A stretch of DNA of 34,485 nt from Chitinophaga sp. (lineage in GTDB: Bacteria; Bacteroidota; Bacteroidia; Chitinophagales; Chitinophagaceae): contig NZ_JAGHZS010000015.1 in the NCBI RefSeq assembly GCF_017745275.1, forward strand, positions 1 to 34,485. Direction: 5' to 3'. The first letter of the stretch is position 1. Every line of letters starts with the position of its first letter. Of this stretch, positions 15,766 to 24,243 are shown piece after piece. The notes beneath the pieces were generated by a model that was not told the origin of the DNA, did no database searches, and was given only the letters and a program-made list of their open reading frames with translations. Position numbers and translations under genes: made by a program.

Positions 15766-16611
15766 ATGCATCTCAACAAACAGCTGTTCTGCCTTGCACT
15801 GGCAGTATTATTGGCATCGTGTAACCTGAAAAATACGCATAGCAAATACGATAACGAAGAAAATACCTCCACTGGTACCGGCAAAACCGCCCCTAAAAAA
15901 AATAATCCCCCTAAACTGGCTGGTGCCGTGGCTCCCATCATCGGTGAAAGAATCAGCGGCAACGCCGTAATATATAACAACCCCAATGGCGATCCCATTG
16001 TATCGCTGCTGGATTATATTCCCCTGCGTTGCGCCCCCGTCAAAAAAGACTGGTATCCGGTAAGCCTCGATTTTGATATCACCAAAGAGGAATTCACTAA
16101 ACCGCTTTTCCGGAAAGGTCAGAAGATTAAAGTCAATGGCGTAGCCGCCGGCGTATTACAGCGCGACATGAAATTGCCCGTATCTACCAATGGCGAAAAA
16201 ATGTGGGCTACCATTAACGGCTATACGGAAAAGAAAAGCATCCGTAACGGCTCCATCATTGAATCCGCCCTGACCAGCTACCTCAAACAACATGCAGGGC
16301 GCAGTACCGACGACCTGCAACCCTTTATCCACAGCTTTAAACTGGAAGAAGAAACCACGCTGAAACCGTATGTACTTTACTTCAACTATGAGAGCGGTAT
16401 AGACGATCCAAGTCCCCTTTACCGGCTGGCACTCATCTTCCAGGGTAAACAACTGATCGGTGTACTCCATGCCCGCCCACTGCAACTGGATGGCAGTACC
16501 ACCCGCCGCCTCCAACGCGGTTTTACCGTAAGCTATCTCAATGGCATCGATAAAACCCTTAAAGAAGATTTTGCCGGAAAATTCAATAAGTTCATTCTGT
16601 CTGTTGATTAA
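15766..16611 (+). CDS. Hypothetical lipoprotein
   Basis: A 281-residue protein of unknown function with a clear lipoprotein signal: hydrophobic stretch then LLASC with the lipidated Cys at residue 19. A low-complexity linker rich in Thr, Lys, Asn and Pro (about 30-50) follows, as expected for a surface or periplasmic lipoprotein. The segment VIYNNPNGDPIVSLLDYIPL near 70-88 resembles the start of a bacterial SH3-like domain; this is only a suggestion. The C-terminal half (KPYVLYFNYESG, LALIFQGKQLIGVLHARPL) looks like a beta-rich domain. No enzyme motif is seen. It is 76 bases downstream of the membrane-anchored protein. Confidence 0.82.
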   Translation: MHLNKQLFCLALAVLLASCNLKNTHSKYDNEENTSTGTGKTAPKKNNPPKLAGAVAPIIGERISGNAVIYNNPNGDPIVSLLDYIPLRCAPVKKDWYPVSLDFDITKEEFTKPLFRKGQKIKVNGVAAGVLQRDMKLPVSTNGEKMWATINGYTEKKSIRNGSIIESALTSYLKQHAGRSTDDLQPFIHSFKLEEETTLKPYVLYFNYESGIDDPSPLYRLALIFQGKQLIGVLHARPLQLDGSTTRRLQRGFTVSYLNGIDKTLKEDFAGKFNKFILSVD

Positions 16612-16649
16612 AGTCATAACTTTTAGTTATCAGACATCACTTATCACCA

Positions 16650-16681
16650 TTTGACTTTGGCCCTGCCAGTACGGAACTTTG
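16650..16681 (+). promoter_or_regulatory. Bacteroidota-type promoter of the yeiH-like gene
   Basis: TTTG at 16650-16653, a 20-nt spacer, then GAACTTTG at 16674-16681, close to the consensus TTTG / 19-21 nt / TAnnTTTG. It places the transcript start about 18 bases before the ATG at 16706, which supports that ATG over the TTG inside the -7 box. Confidence 0.55.
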
Positions 16682-16705
16682 TGTCTCATTACAAATGTTT
16701 CGTGT

Positions 16706-17662
16706 ATGCAACAAGAGAAAATAGCAGGCGCCTGGTTACCCGAAAACACCTCCAGAATAATATTCCTGGCTGCAGCAGCCATCACCTTGCTGCCCATCGT
16801 ACAACCGCCGGTAGCGCTGCTCCTGGGCTTTGCCCTCGCACAAACTACCGGCAATCCCTTTCCCGTAGCTACGCCACGTATTACTCACTGGCTGCTGCAA
16901 CTATCTATTATAGGAATGGGATTCGGTATGAATATACATAGCGCACTGCAAGCGGGTAAATCCGGCCTGCTATTTACCATCACTGCTATTGCTGCTACCC
17001 TGTTTATGGGCGCACTGCTCGGAAAACTGCTGGGCATAGATAAAAAAACGTCTCACCTCATTTCCTGTGGTACCGCCATCTGCGGAGGTAGCGCCATTGC
17101 AGCCATTGCCCCGGTAATGAAAGCCGGTGAAAAACAGGTATCTGTTGCACTGGGGATCATCTTTTTACTCAATGCCCTCGCCCTCTTTATATTCCCTGCC
17201 ATTGGTCACCTGCTCCATTTATCCCAGCAGCAATTTGGCCTCTGGTGCGCTATCGCCATACATGACACCAGCTCTGTAGTAGGTGCCGCCAACAAATACG
17301 GCGAAGAAGCCCTGCAAATAGCCACTACCGTAAAGCTATCCCGCGCACTATGGATTATCCCGGTGGCTTTCATCACCACCCTGCTCTTTAAAACAGACAG
17401 TGGTAAAATAAAGATCCCCTGGTTCATTGGCATTTTTGTACTCGCCATGCTACTCAATACCTGGGTGCCTTTGGTACAGGAAATAGCACCGATCATGGTA
17501 CACAGCGCTAAAACCGGTTTATCTCTTACGCTCTTCCTGATTGGAACCAATCTCAGTCGGGAATCCTTAAAGGGTATTGGTCGGAAACCTTTGCTGCAAG
17601 GGGTGTTGCTATGGGTATTTATCAGCACTGTCGCCCTGGTTGCCATTTGTTCCCTGGTATAA
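16706..17662 (+). CDS. YeiH/UPF0324 family putative sulfate exporter
   Basis: Integral inner-membrane protein of the YeiH family (putative sulfate exporter, PSE), about 10 hydrophobic segments in 318 residues. Family stretches are SCGTAICGGSAIAAIAPV near 122-139, AIHDTSSVVGAANKYG near 182-197, and LFLIGTNLSRESLKGIG near 281-297. The ATG at 16706 is chosen because the TTG at 16679 lies inside the promoter. Substrate assignments for this family rest on little experiment; sulfate, sulfite or another small anion are possible. A 10-bp stem-loop overlaps the stop codon. The next gene on the strand begins 117 bases later with its own possible promoter. Confidence 0.92.
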   Translation: MQQEKIAGAWLPENTSRIIFLAAAAITLLPIVQPPVALLLGFALAQTTGNPFPVATPRITHWLLQLSIIGMGFGMNIHSALQAGKSGLLFTITAIAATLFMGALLGKLLGIDKKTSHLISCGTAICGGSAIAAIAPVMKAGEKQVSVALGIIFLLNALALFIFPAIGHLLHLSQQQFGLWCAIAIHDTSSVVGAANKYGEEALQIATTVKLSRALWIIPVAFITTLLFKTDSGKIKIPWFIGIFVLAMLLNTWVPLVQEIAPIMVHSAKTGLSLTLFLIGTNLSRESLKGIGRKPLLQGVLLWVFISTVALVAICSLV

Positions 17663-17674
17663 CTTACCGGGGAA
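17650..17674 (+). other. Stem-loop spanning the yeiH-like stop codon
   Basis: TTCCCTGGTA at 17650-17659 pairs with TACCGGGGAA at 17665-17674 with one G-T pair; the loop TAACT contains the stop codon. No T tract follows, so it is not a typical terminator. It may protect the mRNA 3' end. Confidence 0.4.
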
Positions 17675-17706
17675 AATCCCATGATAATGCAATTCTCATT
17701 TTTACA

Positions 17707-17714
17707 TATATTTG
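17707..17714 (+). promoter_or_regulatory. Possible -7 promoter element of the methyltransferase operon
   Basis: TATATTTG matches the Bacteroidota -7 consensus TAnnTTTG exactly. No clear TTTG is seen 19-21 bases upstream. The predicted transcript would have a leader of roughly 55-60 bases. Confidence 0.4.
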
Positions 17715-17778
17715 ATCATTGACGCAACCAAAATAGCCACTAACAGTATCCAATAACCTGTATGAGTTTACTTATCTC

Positions 17779-18660
17779 ATGAGCCGTTTACCCGCCACCA
17801 AATCGGGCACCTACATGGCTGCATTCCGTGCCCTTGAAAGCACTAAACCGGAAAAAGAACGCTTGTTCCAGGATCCGTTTGCCACTGTATTCCTGTCTAA
17901 GTTTTACCAGCTTTTGCTGGCCTGCTGCAGCATTTCTTTATTCAGGAAGCTGGTTATGGCCGCCATACAGCTTCGTTGGCCGGGTACCTTCACCTCCGGC
18001 GTAGCCAGAACAAAATTAATTGACGACATGATCATAGACGCCGTCAGAAATGACGGCATCAACCAGGTCATTATCCTGAACGCAACGTTTGATACCCGGG
18101 CACACCGCCTGAATATTGGCATGCCATTGCATTATGTAGAGATGGATCATCCGGAGCTGCAACATCGGAAACGTACGCGACTGGCCACTATCAAAGGCTT
18201 GCCACAAGTGCCGATCGATTATGTACAACTGGACATGAATACACAACAGATCTCAGATGTGATTCCCCAATTATTTTATCGCGACCATTATAAAACATTA
18301 TTCATCTGGGAAGCCCTGACCACCGAACTGGAAGCCCGCCTCGGCACCACTATCTTTCATCACGTAAGAGAATACAATCCGGGTACACAAATCATCCTGA
18401 GCTATGTGGATAAAGCGGTGATCGATAACCCTGCCGCATTCTATGGCGCCAACAAAGTAAAACGCCTGCTCAGCCGCGCCGGTGAAGACTGGGATTTCGG
18501 TATGGATCCGAAAGTACTGCGTGATTACCTCGAAGCTCACAACCTGGTGGTACGCTATGAGGGAGGCGCCGCCGACTATCGCCGGCAATACTTTGGCGAC
18601 AAAAGCGCCAGCATGAAAGGTCATGAATATTTAAGAGTAATAAGAGCAGAAGTGAAATAG
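17779..18660 (+). CDS. SAM-dependent methyltransferase, leucine carboxyl methyltransferase-like family
   Basis: Class I methyltransferase of the LCMT-like group that includes many bacterial O-methyltransferases of unknown target. Visible are the N-terminal pattern SGTYMAAFRALESTKPEKERLFQDPFA (residues 9-35), the SAM region IILNATFDTRAHRL near 97-110, and YVEMDHPELQHRKR near 116-129. The usual glycine-rich GAGLDTRAxRL loop reads NATFDTRAHRL here, so the SAM pocket is a little unusual. The 293 residues fit the family and no signal peptide is present. It heads a tight three-gene run with a glutamine amidotransferase (38-bp gap) and a YpdA-like reductase (12-bp gap). Confidence 0.88.
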   Translation: MSRLPATKSGTYMAAFRALESTKPEKERLFQDPFATVFLSKFYQLLLACCSISLFRKLVMAAIQLRWPGTFTSGVARTKLIDDMIIDAVRNDGINQVIILNATFDTRAHRLNIGMPLHYVEMDHPELQHRKRTRLATIKGLPQVPIDYVQLDMNTQQISDVIPQLFYRDHYKTLFIWEALTTELEARLGTTIFHHVREYNPGTQIILSYVDKAVIDNPAAFYGANKVKRLLSRAGEDWDFGMDPKVLRDYLEAHNLVVRYEGGAADYRRQYFGDKSASMKGHEYLRVIRAEVK

Positions 18661-18698
18661 CAGGCGTATCTTCGGGGAATCATTTTACCCATCCGCAT

Positions 18699-19394
18699 AT
18701 GCATATTCACTACTTCCAACACGTACCTTTCGAAGGATTAAGCTGCATTGCCGACTGGGCGGCCAAAGGAAATCATACGGTCACCCATACCCGCTGGTAC
18801 GAGAATACAGACACAACCGCGCTGGCTAACGCTGACTGGCTCATTATCATGGGCGGCCCAATGGGCGTATACGAACAGGATCAATATGCCTGGATGCCGG
18901 GAGAAATTGCACTTATACAAGCTGCTGTTCAACAGGGCAAAAAAGTATTGGGCATCTGCCTCGGCTCACAATTGCTGGCAGCCGCACTTGGCGCTAACGT
19001 ATACCCACATACGCAAACAGAACTGGGCTGGTATCCATTGGATCTCAGTTTCCAGGACCAGGCAACACCGCTACAGGCAGTGTTCCCCCAACATTTCAAT
19101 ACCTTCCATTTTCACGGAGATACCTTCGATGTACCGGCCGGCGCTACCCGCTTTGCCGCATCGGCAGCTACCAGTCACCAGGCATTCATTTATGGCGACC
19201 GCGTTATAGGTCTCCAGTTTCATATGGAACTAACGCCCGCCAGTTTGCAGGATATGCTCCAATTCGGCGCTACTACCATTCCAGCCGGTGGCCCGTTTAT
19301 TCAAAGTGAAGAAAAAATACATCAGCATGAACACCTGCTGACTCAAAATAATAATATCATGTATCGGCTGCTGGATTATATGGCAGCCCTTTAA
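18699..19394 (+). CDS. Class I glutamine amidotransferase-like protein
   Basis: Stand-alone GATase1-domain protein. The nucleophile Cys87 lies in the elbow GICLGSQLLAAALG, the catalytic His is in GLQFHMELTP near 170-179, followed by the expected acidic residue. An oxyanion-type loop IMGGPMGVYEQD lies near 50-61. At 231 residues it resembles GuaA-like amidotransferase proteins that act without a fused synthetase and sometimes cut gamma-glutamyl bonds. It is cytoplasmic, with no signal. Its place between a methyltransferase and a bacillithiol-type reductase could hint at thiol or gamma-glutamyl compound turnover, but this is inference. The start at ATG 18699 fits the family. Confidence 0.9.
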   Translation: MHIHYFQHVPFEGLSCIADWAAKGNHTVTHTRWYENTDTTALANADWLIIMGGPMGVYEQDQYAWMPGEIALIQAAVQQGKKVLGICLGSQLLAAALGANVYPHTQTELGWYPLDLSFQDQATPLQAVFPQHFNTFHFHGDTFDVPAGATRFAASAATSHQAFIYGDRVIGLQFHMELTPASLQDMLQFGATTIPAGGPFIQSEEKIHQHEHLLTQNNNIMYRLLDYMAAL

Positions 19395-19406
19395 AAATCT
19401 GATTGT

Positions 19407-20375
19407 ATGAATGCTGCGTTTGATGTGCTGATCATAGGCGGAGGTCCCATTGGGCTGGCGTGCGCGCTGGAAGCTAAGAAAGCAGGGCTTAATTACCTCA
19501 TTATAGAAAAAGGTTGTCTTACCAATTCTCTCTATAACTACCCGTTATACATGACTTTCTTTTCCACTTCCGAGCGACTGGAAATCGGGCATGTGCCTTT
19601 CGTTTCCATCAATCCCAAGCCTACCCGGCCGGAAGCACTGGAATATTACCGCAGAGTGGCTACCTCTCATCACCTGAATATCCGGCTGTTTGAAGAAGTA
19701 ACTCAAATAACACCTAACGCCGGCGCCTATACGGTAACAACCAGCAAAGCTACTTATCACGGCCGGCACGTAATCATCGCTACCGGTTTCTATGATATTC
19801 CCAATCTTATGAATATACCGGGCGAAGATTTGCCTAAAGTAACGCACTACTATAAAGATCCACACTTCTATGCTACCCAGGATGTAGTAGTAGTGGGCGC
19901 CCACAACTCAGCCGTAGATGCGGCGCTGGAAACCTATCGCAAAGGCGCCAGGGTCACCATGGTGATCCGGCAGTCGGAGATTGGCTCCCGTGTAAAATAT
20001 TGGGTAAAACCTGATATTGAAAACCGTATTAAAGAAGGCAGTATCAAAGCGTATTTTTATTCCTCACTACAGGCTATCCGTGAGCGGGAAGTGGATATCG
20101 TTACCCCTGATGGTACTATCACTATCCCGAATGATTTTGTAATCGCTATGACTGGCTACCAGCCAAATTTTCAGTTCCTGGAAAAAGCAGGCATCGTACT
20201 ATCGGATGATGCGCTAAAAATACCAACTTATAATCCTATCACCATGGAAACTAACATGCCCCGTATTTACCTCGCCGGCGTAGTTTGTGGCGGTATGAAC
20301 ACCCATATATGGTTCATTGAAAATTCAAGAGAACATGCGGGAAGGATTATAGCGGATATTAGAGGGAGAGCGTAA
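19407..20375 (+). CDS. ypdA: YpdA-family FAD-dependent reductase (putative bacillithiol disulfide reductase)
   Basis: Flavoprotein of the thioredoxin-reductase-like fold, expected to use NADPH to reduce oxidised bacillithiol. FAD-binding GGGPIGLACALEAKKAG is at about 11-27, followed by the YpdA-type stretch FFSTSERLEIG. The NADPH-binding motif VVVGAHNSAVDAALE lies near 162-176, and the second FAD motif IYLAGVV near 288-294. There is no CxxC redox pair, as expected for YpdA and unlike TrxB. It is 322 residues and cytoplasmic. It is the last gene of a plus-strand operon and converges on murB. Its stop TAA starts the first heptad of palindrome A6. Bacillithiol biosynthesis genes are not in this window. 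Confidence 0.9.
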   Translation: MNAAFDVLIIGGGPIGLACALEAKKAGLNYLIIEKGCLTNSLYNYPLYMTFFSTSERLEIGHVPFVSINPKPTRPEALEYYRRVATSHHLNIRLFEEVTQITPNAGAYTVTTSKATYHGRHVIIATGFYDIPNLMNIPGEDLPKVTHYYKDPHFYATQDVVVVGAHNSAVDAALETYRKGARVTMVIRQSEIGSRVKYWVKPDIENRIKEGSIKAYFYSSLQAIREREVDIVTPDGTITIPNDFVIAMTGYQPNFQFLEKAGIVLSDDALKIPTYNPITMETNMPRIYLAGVVCGGMNTHIWFIENSREHAGRIIADIRGRA

Positions 20376-20496
20376 AGCATAAAGCTGAAAGCAAAAAGCA
20401 AAAAGCTATTGTAGCGAGTGATGATTGCGAATATTAATTCGCTTTGATCATATGCTACAATAGCTTTTTGCTTTCAGCTTTATGCTTTATGCTCTA
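20373..20496. repeat. Heptad-arm palindrome A6 (between convergent ypdA and murB)
   Basis: A-class element. A perfect 21-bp stem pairs 20395-20415 with 20454-20474. The core AAAAAGCTATTG continues as TAGC and is matched by GCTACAATAGC. The loop holds an inner hairpin GCGAAT (20427-20432) with ATTCGC (20437-20442). The outer arms carry AAAGCAT and AAAGCTG heptads. Both flanking genes run into it: the ypdA stop is its first codon and the murB stop (minus strand) ends its other arm. Confidence 0.88.
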
Positions 20497-21510
20497 ACAA
20501 ATATTCACTTCTCTTTCCAGCGCTACGCCAAATTTCTCTTCTACACTATCCAATATTTCCTGCGACAAATCATAGATTTCCCGGCCCCTGGCATGCCCGT
20601 AATTAACCAGTACCAGCGCCTGTTTGGCATGTACGCCCGCATCGCCTTTGCGATACCCTTTCCAGCCACATTGCTCTATCAGCCAGCCTGCTGCCAGCTT
20701 GAACTGCTCATCAGCTACCGGGTAAGCTACTAACTGTGGGTAAGCCTCATGTAAAGCCGTATACTGTGCTTTATTGATAGTAGGATTTTTAAAGAAGCTA
20801 CCCGCATTACCAATCTTTGCAGGGTCGGGCAGTTTAGACGAACGGATATTAATCACCGCCTGGCTGATAGCCTGTATTGATAAGTCAGATACGTTCATCC
20901 GTTGCAACTCTTCATTGATAGCACCATAACTGGTGTTAAAATGCGGTTGCTTACTTAAACGATAGGTCACCGATAAAATAGCAAACTGCTGCCGGTATTC
21001 TTTTTTGAAAACGCTTTCGCGATAACCGAAATGACAATCGGCATTATTAAAAGTAACCACTTTATTATCGGCCAGATGCAAGGCTTCCAGCTCGTGAAAC
21101 ACATCTTTTATTTCTACGCCATAAGCGCCGATATTCTGCATAGGACTGGCACCTACATTACCAGGTATCAGCGACAGGTTTTCAAGTCCTGCCAGGTTCA
21201 ATCCAATACAATGCTGCACAAACTGGTGCCAGTTTTCACCAGCGCCTGCTTTCACATATACGTAATCGTTATCTTCTTTTACAATGCTGATGCCTTTGAT
21301 CTCATTCTTCAGCAGCCAACCGTTGAAGTCCTGTGTAAACAGGATATTACTTCCTCCTCCCAGTATCATCAGCGGCAACTGTTGCGCACGTTGTTGGGCA
21401 GTCAGTTCCTGTAACGCTGCTACAGACGAAAAAGCTGCGAAATAACGCGCCTGGGCATCAATACCGAAAGTATTATATGATTTGAGCAGAACATTTTCTG
21501 ATACCTGCAT
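20494..21510 (-). CDS. murB: UDP-N-acetylenolpyruvoylglucosamine reductase
   Basis: FAD enzyme that reduces UDP-GlcNAc-enolpyruvate to UDP-MurNAc in cytoplasmic peptidoglycan synthesis. Type I MurB pattern: KSYNTFGIDA near 9-18, the FAD loop ILGGGSNILF near 49-58, IPGNVGASPMQNIGAYGVEI near 113-132, FGYRESVFK near 162-170, and GNAGSFFKNP with the catalytic Ser near 231-240. The length of 338 residues fits the E. coli-type enzyme. It is transcribed toward ypdA and away from the next oxidoreductase gene. A TAnnTTTG box upstream supports the start used. Confidence 0.96.
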   Translation of the reverse strand: MQVSENVLLKSYNTFGIDAQARYFAAFSSVAALQELTAQQRAQQLPLMILGGGSNILFTQDFNGWLLKNEIKGISIVKEDNDYVYVKAGAGENWHQFVQHCIGLNLAGLENLSLIPGNVGASPMQNIGAYGVEIKDVFHELEALHLADNKVVTFNNADCHFGYRESVFKKEYRQQFAILSVTYRLSKQPHFNTSYGAINEELQRMNVSDLSIQAISQAVINIRSSKLPDPAKIGNAGSFFKNPTINKAQYTALHEAYPQLVAYPVADEQFKLAAGWLIEQCGWKGYRKGDAGVHAKQALVLVNYGHARGREIYDLSQEILDSVEEKFGVALEREVNIC

Positions 21511-21532
21511 AATAACCTAAATTTATGGTCAG

Positions 21533-21540
21533 CAAAGATA
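21533..21540 (-). promoter_or_regulatory. Possible -7 promoter element of murB
   Basis: On the minus strand the bases read TATCTTTG, an exact match to the -7 consensus TAnnTTTG. It lies about 23 bases before the murB ATG, giving a leader of about 16 bases. No clear TTTG -33 element is found. Confidence 0.5.
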
Positions 21541-21571
21541 ACCGCAAATCATTTAGAAATTTCTACATCCC

Positions 21572-22234
21572 ATGAACAAAACGGCAATTGTCCTAGGAGC
21601 AACCGGGTTAACAGGTACCCACCTGGTAGCGGCCTTACTGCAGGACCCTTCTTTCAGCAAAGTGAAGGTATTGGTTCGTCAGCCCTGGGCACATGCCAGG
21701 CCCCGGCTGGAAAGCATTATCGTAGATTTTGAGGATACAGAAAATCTGGCCGCTGCTTTACAGGGTGATGTATTGTTTTGCTGCATCGGTACCACCATTA
21801 AAAAAGCCGGCAGCCAGGAAAAATTCAGGGCAGTAGATTACGGCATACCTGTAAAATGCGCCCGTATAGCGCATGAACAGGGGGTATCACAACTGGCTAT
21901 CATGTCATCCATTAGCGCCAATCCAAATTCCCGCAACTTCTACCTGCGTACCAAAGGCGAAATGGAAGCAGCCGTTGAAGCCATTGGCTTCCAAAGCCTG
22001 TATATATTCCGGCCCTCTATATTAATAGGACCCAGGAAAGAATTCAGGCTGGGTGAGTGGATCGGAAGATGGTTATTCCAGCTTTTCTATTTTTTATTAC
22101 AGGGGAGATGGAAAAAATACCGCGGGATTAAAGCTGCCACAGTTGCCAACGCCATGATAGCCGCTACCAAACAGGCCAACACAGGCATCAGCGTATTGGA
22201 ATCCGATGCCATCCAGGCAATGGGTGCTTCATGA
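21572..22234 (+). CDS. NAD(P)-binding oxidoreductase, TIP30/HTATIP2-like
   Basis: Short atypical SDR of 220 residues. The dinucleotide-binding motif GATGLTGTHLV is at residues 9-19, and the Rossmann pattern continues with KVLVRQP near 33-39 and DVLFCCIGTTI near 66-76. The stretch YLRTKGEMEAAVE near 131-143 contains the YxxxK catalytic pair, and a conserved IFRPSILIGPR follows near 151-161. There is no signal peptide, so it is cytoplasmic. Substrate is not known for bacterial members. The stop codon overlaps the ATG of the next gene (ATGA), suggesting translational coupling with the exported DUF3857-like protein. Confidence 0.9.
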   Translation: MNKTAIVLGATGLTGTHLVAALLQDPSFSKVKVLVRQPWAHARPRLESIIVDFEDTENLAAALQGDVLFCCIGTTIKKAGSQEKFRAVDYGIPVKCARIAHEQGVSQLAIMSSISANPNSRNFYLRTKGEMEAAVEAIGFQSLYIFRPSILIGPRKEFRLGEWIGRWLFQLFYFLLQGRWKKYRGIKAATVANAMIAATKQANTGISVLESDAIQAMGAS

Positions 22235-24237
22235 AATCCGAAAATTCAGTCTTATCTTTAGCCGGTATGAAAAAATGGGCCCTTCTTCTGACTGTTGCAA
22301 TCATTGCAATGCTCCCCTGTTCCCTGCAGGCACAGGTAAACGGTTATTTTCCTGACTTATGGAAAGAAAAACCAACACCACACGCCATCACTTCTACCGG
22401 TTACCCCTATACGGTATTGGATTACCGGATCGTAAGGGATTTCAATGTAAACAGGGCCGACAAAGCCAATAACTACACCCATTATAAAACCATCTATAAA
22501 AGCGTATTAGTCAATACACAAGCCGCCGCCGATAGTCTGACCCAACTCATCATGACCATCGAATCCAACGAAGAACTGCGGGGCCTGCGCATACGCACTA
22601 TCTCCCCCGACGGACAAACGAAGGATCTCAATAACCAGGTTCGGATGCTGCCACTTAACGACGCCCGCAAAGCCCTGGTGGTTAACAACCTGGTGCTGCA
22701 GCCCGGCGCGGAAATAGCATATGAATTAAGCCTGAAGGTAGCCTGGGATTATGCCGGCACCGAAATACTGCAGTCCTCCCTTTCCAGCGATCACGTAAGC
22801 TTCCTCCTGGTAGCGCCCAAAGAACTGGAGTTCAGATTCAAAACCTCTCCGGGCGTACCGGCTATTACCGACAGCACCGGTGGCATCAGCCGTTATTACC
22901 GGTTGAATATGCAGCCCGTACCCGCTCTCAAAGGCGATGACCGCTATTACTTCCTGCCACAACTGCAACGCGTGGATTTCGCACTCAAACAGGTAGTAGA
23001 TGGAAAAGACACCACCCGCATGACCTGGCAACAATTCGGTGATGATAACTACATCCCCTTTGTGGCCATCTCTAAAGCTGAATTCAAACAACTGGAAAAA
23101 GAACTGCCTAAGTGGAATTTCACTCAACAACGGATGCCCACCCCACAAATGATTTATATGGTGGAGCAGTTTATAAAAACCAATTTCACACTCACGGCTC
23201 CCACTGAAACCGGCGAAACCATTGATATCATCTCCATACTCAAAAGCAGGCGTGCAGAGAAAACAGGCATGATCCGCCTGATGAATGCCGTGTATTATAT
23301 GCTCAACATTCCTACACAAATGCTCTTCACCTCTGCCCGCGACAGTATATTACCCGATAGCCAGATGGTGAACAGACAGTTGCCCCGTAACGTATTGCTA
23401 TATTTCCCGCAGGTACAACAAGCCCTGTCACCAACGGACATGAATACACGCTTTCCTTGTTATCCATCGCTATGGGCAGGCATACCGGCCTTACGCTGCC
23501 GCGATACGCTGATTGGCCAGGAAAGTAAAGTGCTCACTGATTTTGTGACCACTCCCATAGTGCCTTACACCCTGAGCAACATCACGCTGGATGCCACCTT
23601 AAAATCAATAACGGAGCCCACCTGGGAGGTAAAACAAGCTTTTGGAGGCTACCCTGCCGCCAATATTAAACATGCCTTTGGTATGGCCAATAACGATACA
23701 GAAGCGAAATTCAGGTTATACAACGCCCTTTTACCCTTTGAACCCGGCGTGCGGAAACCCACTGCAGTAACAACGGAAAATGAATTGTTCAACAATCGCA
23801 TGCTGGATAAACCGATGCGGCTGAACAGTACACTGAATACCCCATCTCTCATAGAAAACAAAAATACACAGGTCATTATCCACCTGGGCCAACTGCTGGG
23901 AGGTACTATTGCCACGGATGCAGACATGCCCCCCGGTAACCTGCCTGTGCAGATTGCCTTCCCTTATTACCAGGAAAAACGGGTGAACATCCCTATTCCG
24001 GAAGGGTATAAAATATTGAATAAAGGAGATTTTTCGGCAGATATCAACGATTCCGGCAACCAACCGGCGCTGGGTTATAAAATGCGGTGCGAACAGGAAG
24101 GGAATATGTTACACATCTTCATCGTGGAATGGTATAAGCAAATGGATTTGAATGGCACACAGAAAAACCTGTTCGGACAAATACAGCAACAAATATCGAA
24201 GACACAGCATCTGGACCTGGTGCTGCAAAAAGATTAA
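22231..24237 (+). CDS. Exported DUF3857-like protein with a degenerate transglutaminase-type region
   Basis: A large periplasmic protein of about 668 residues. The ATG at 22231 overlaps the stop of the upstream gene; an internal ATG at 22267 would begin the signal peptide directly (MKKWALLL), with cleavage after SLQAQ. Both starts are possible. The region DYRIVRDFNVNRAD to SVLVNTQAAADSL (about 60-105) and the segment RIRTISPDGQTKDL fit the DUF3857 beta-domain of Bacteroidota. The stretch around IDIISILKSRRAEKTGM (about 330-345) sits where a transglutaminase core normally follows, but the catalytic Cys is absent, so it is probably non-catalytic. Six bases separate its end from the convergent priA. 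Confidence 0.8.
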   Translation: MKSENSVLSLAGMKKWALLLTVAIIAMLPCSLQAQVNGYFPDLWKEKPTPHAITSTGYPYTVLDYRIVRDFNVNRADKANNYTHYKTIYKSVLVNTQAAADSLTQLIMTIESNEELRGLRIRTISPDGQTKDLNNQVRMLPLNDARKALVVNNLVLQPGAEIAYELSLKVAWDYAGTEILQSSLSSDHVSFLLVAPKELEFRFKTSPGVPAITDSTGGISRYYRLNMQPVPALKGDDRYYFLPQLQRVDFALKQVVDGKDTTRMTWQQFGDDNYIPFVAISKAEFKQLEKELPKWNFTQQRMPTPQMIYMVEQFIKTNFTLTAPTETGETIDIISILKSRRAEKTGMIRLMNAVYYMLNIPTQMLFTSARDSILPDSQMVNRQLPRNVLLYFPQVQQALSPTDMNTRFPCYPSLWAGIPALRCRDTLIGQESKVLTDFVTTPIVPYTLSNITLDATLKSITEPTWEVKQAFGGYPAANIKHAFGMANNDTEAKFRLYNALLPFEPGVRKPTAVTTENELFNNRMLDKPMRLNSTLNTPSLIENKNTQVIIHLGQLLGGTIATDADMPPGNLPVQIAFPYYQEKRVNIPIPEGYKILNKGDFSADINDSGNQPALGYKMRCEQEGNMLHIFIVEWYKQMDLNGTQKNLFGQIQQQISKTQHLDLVLQKD

Positions 24238-24243
24238 TCTTCT

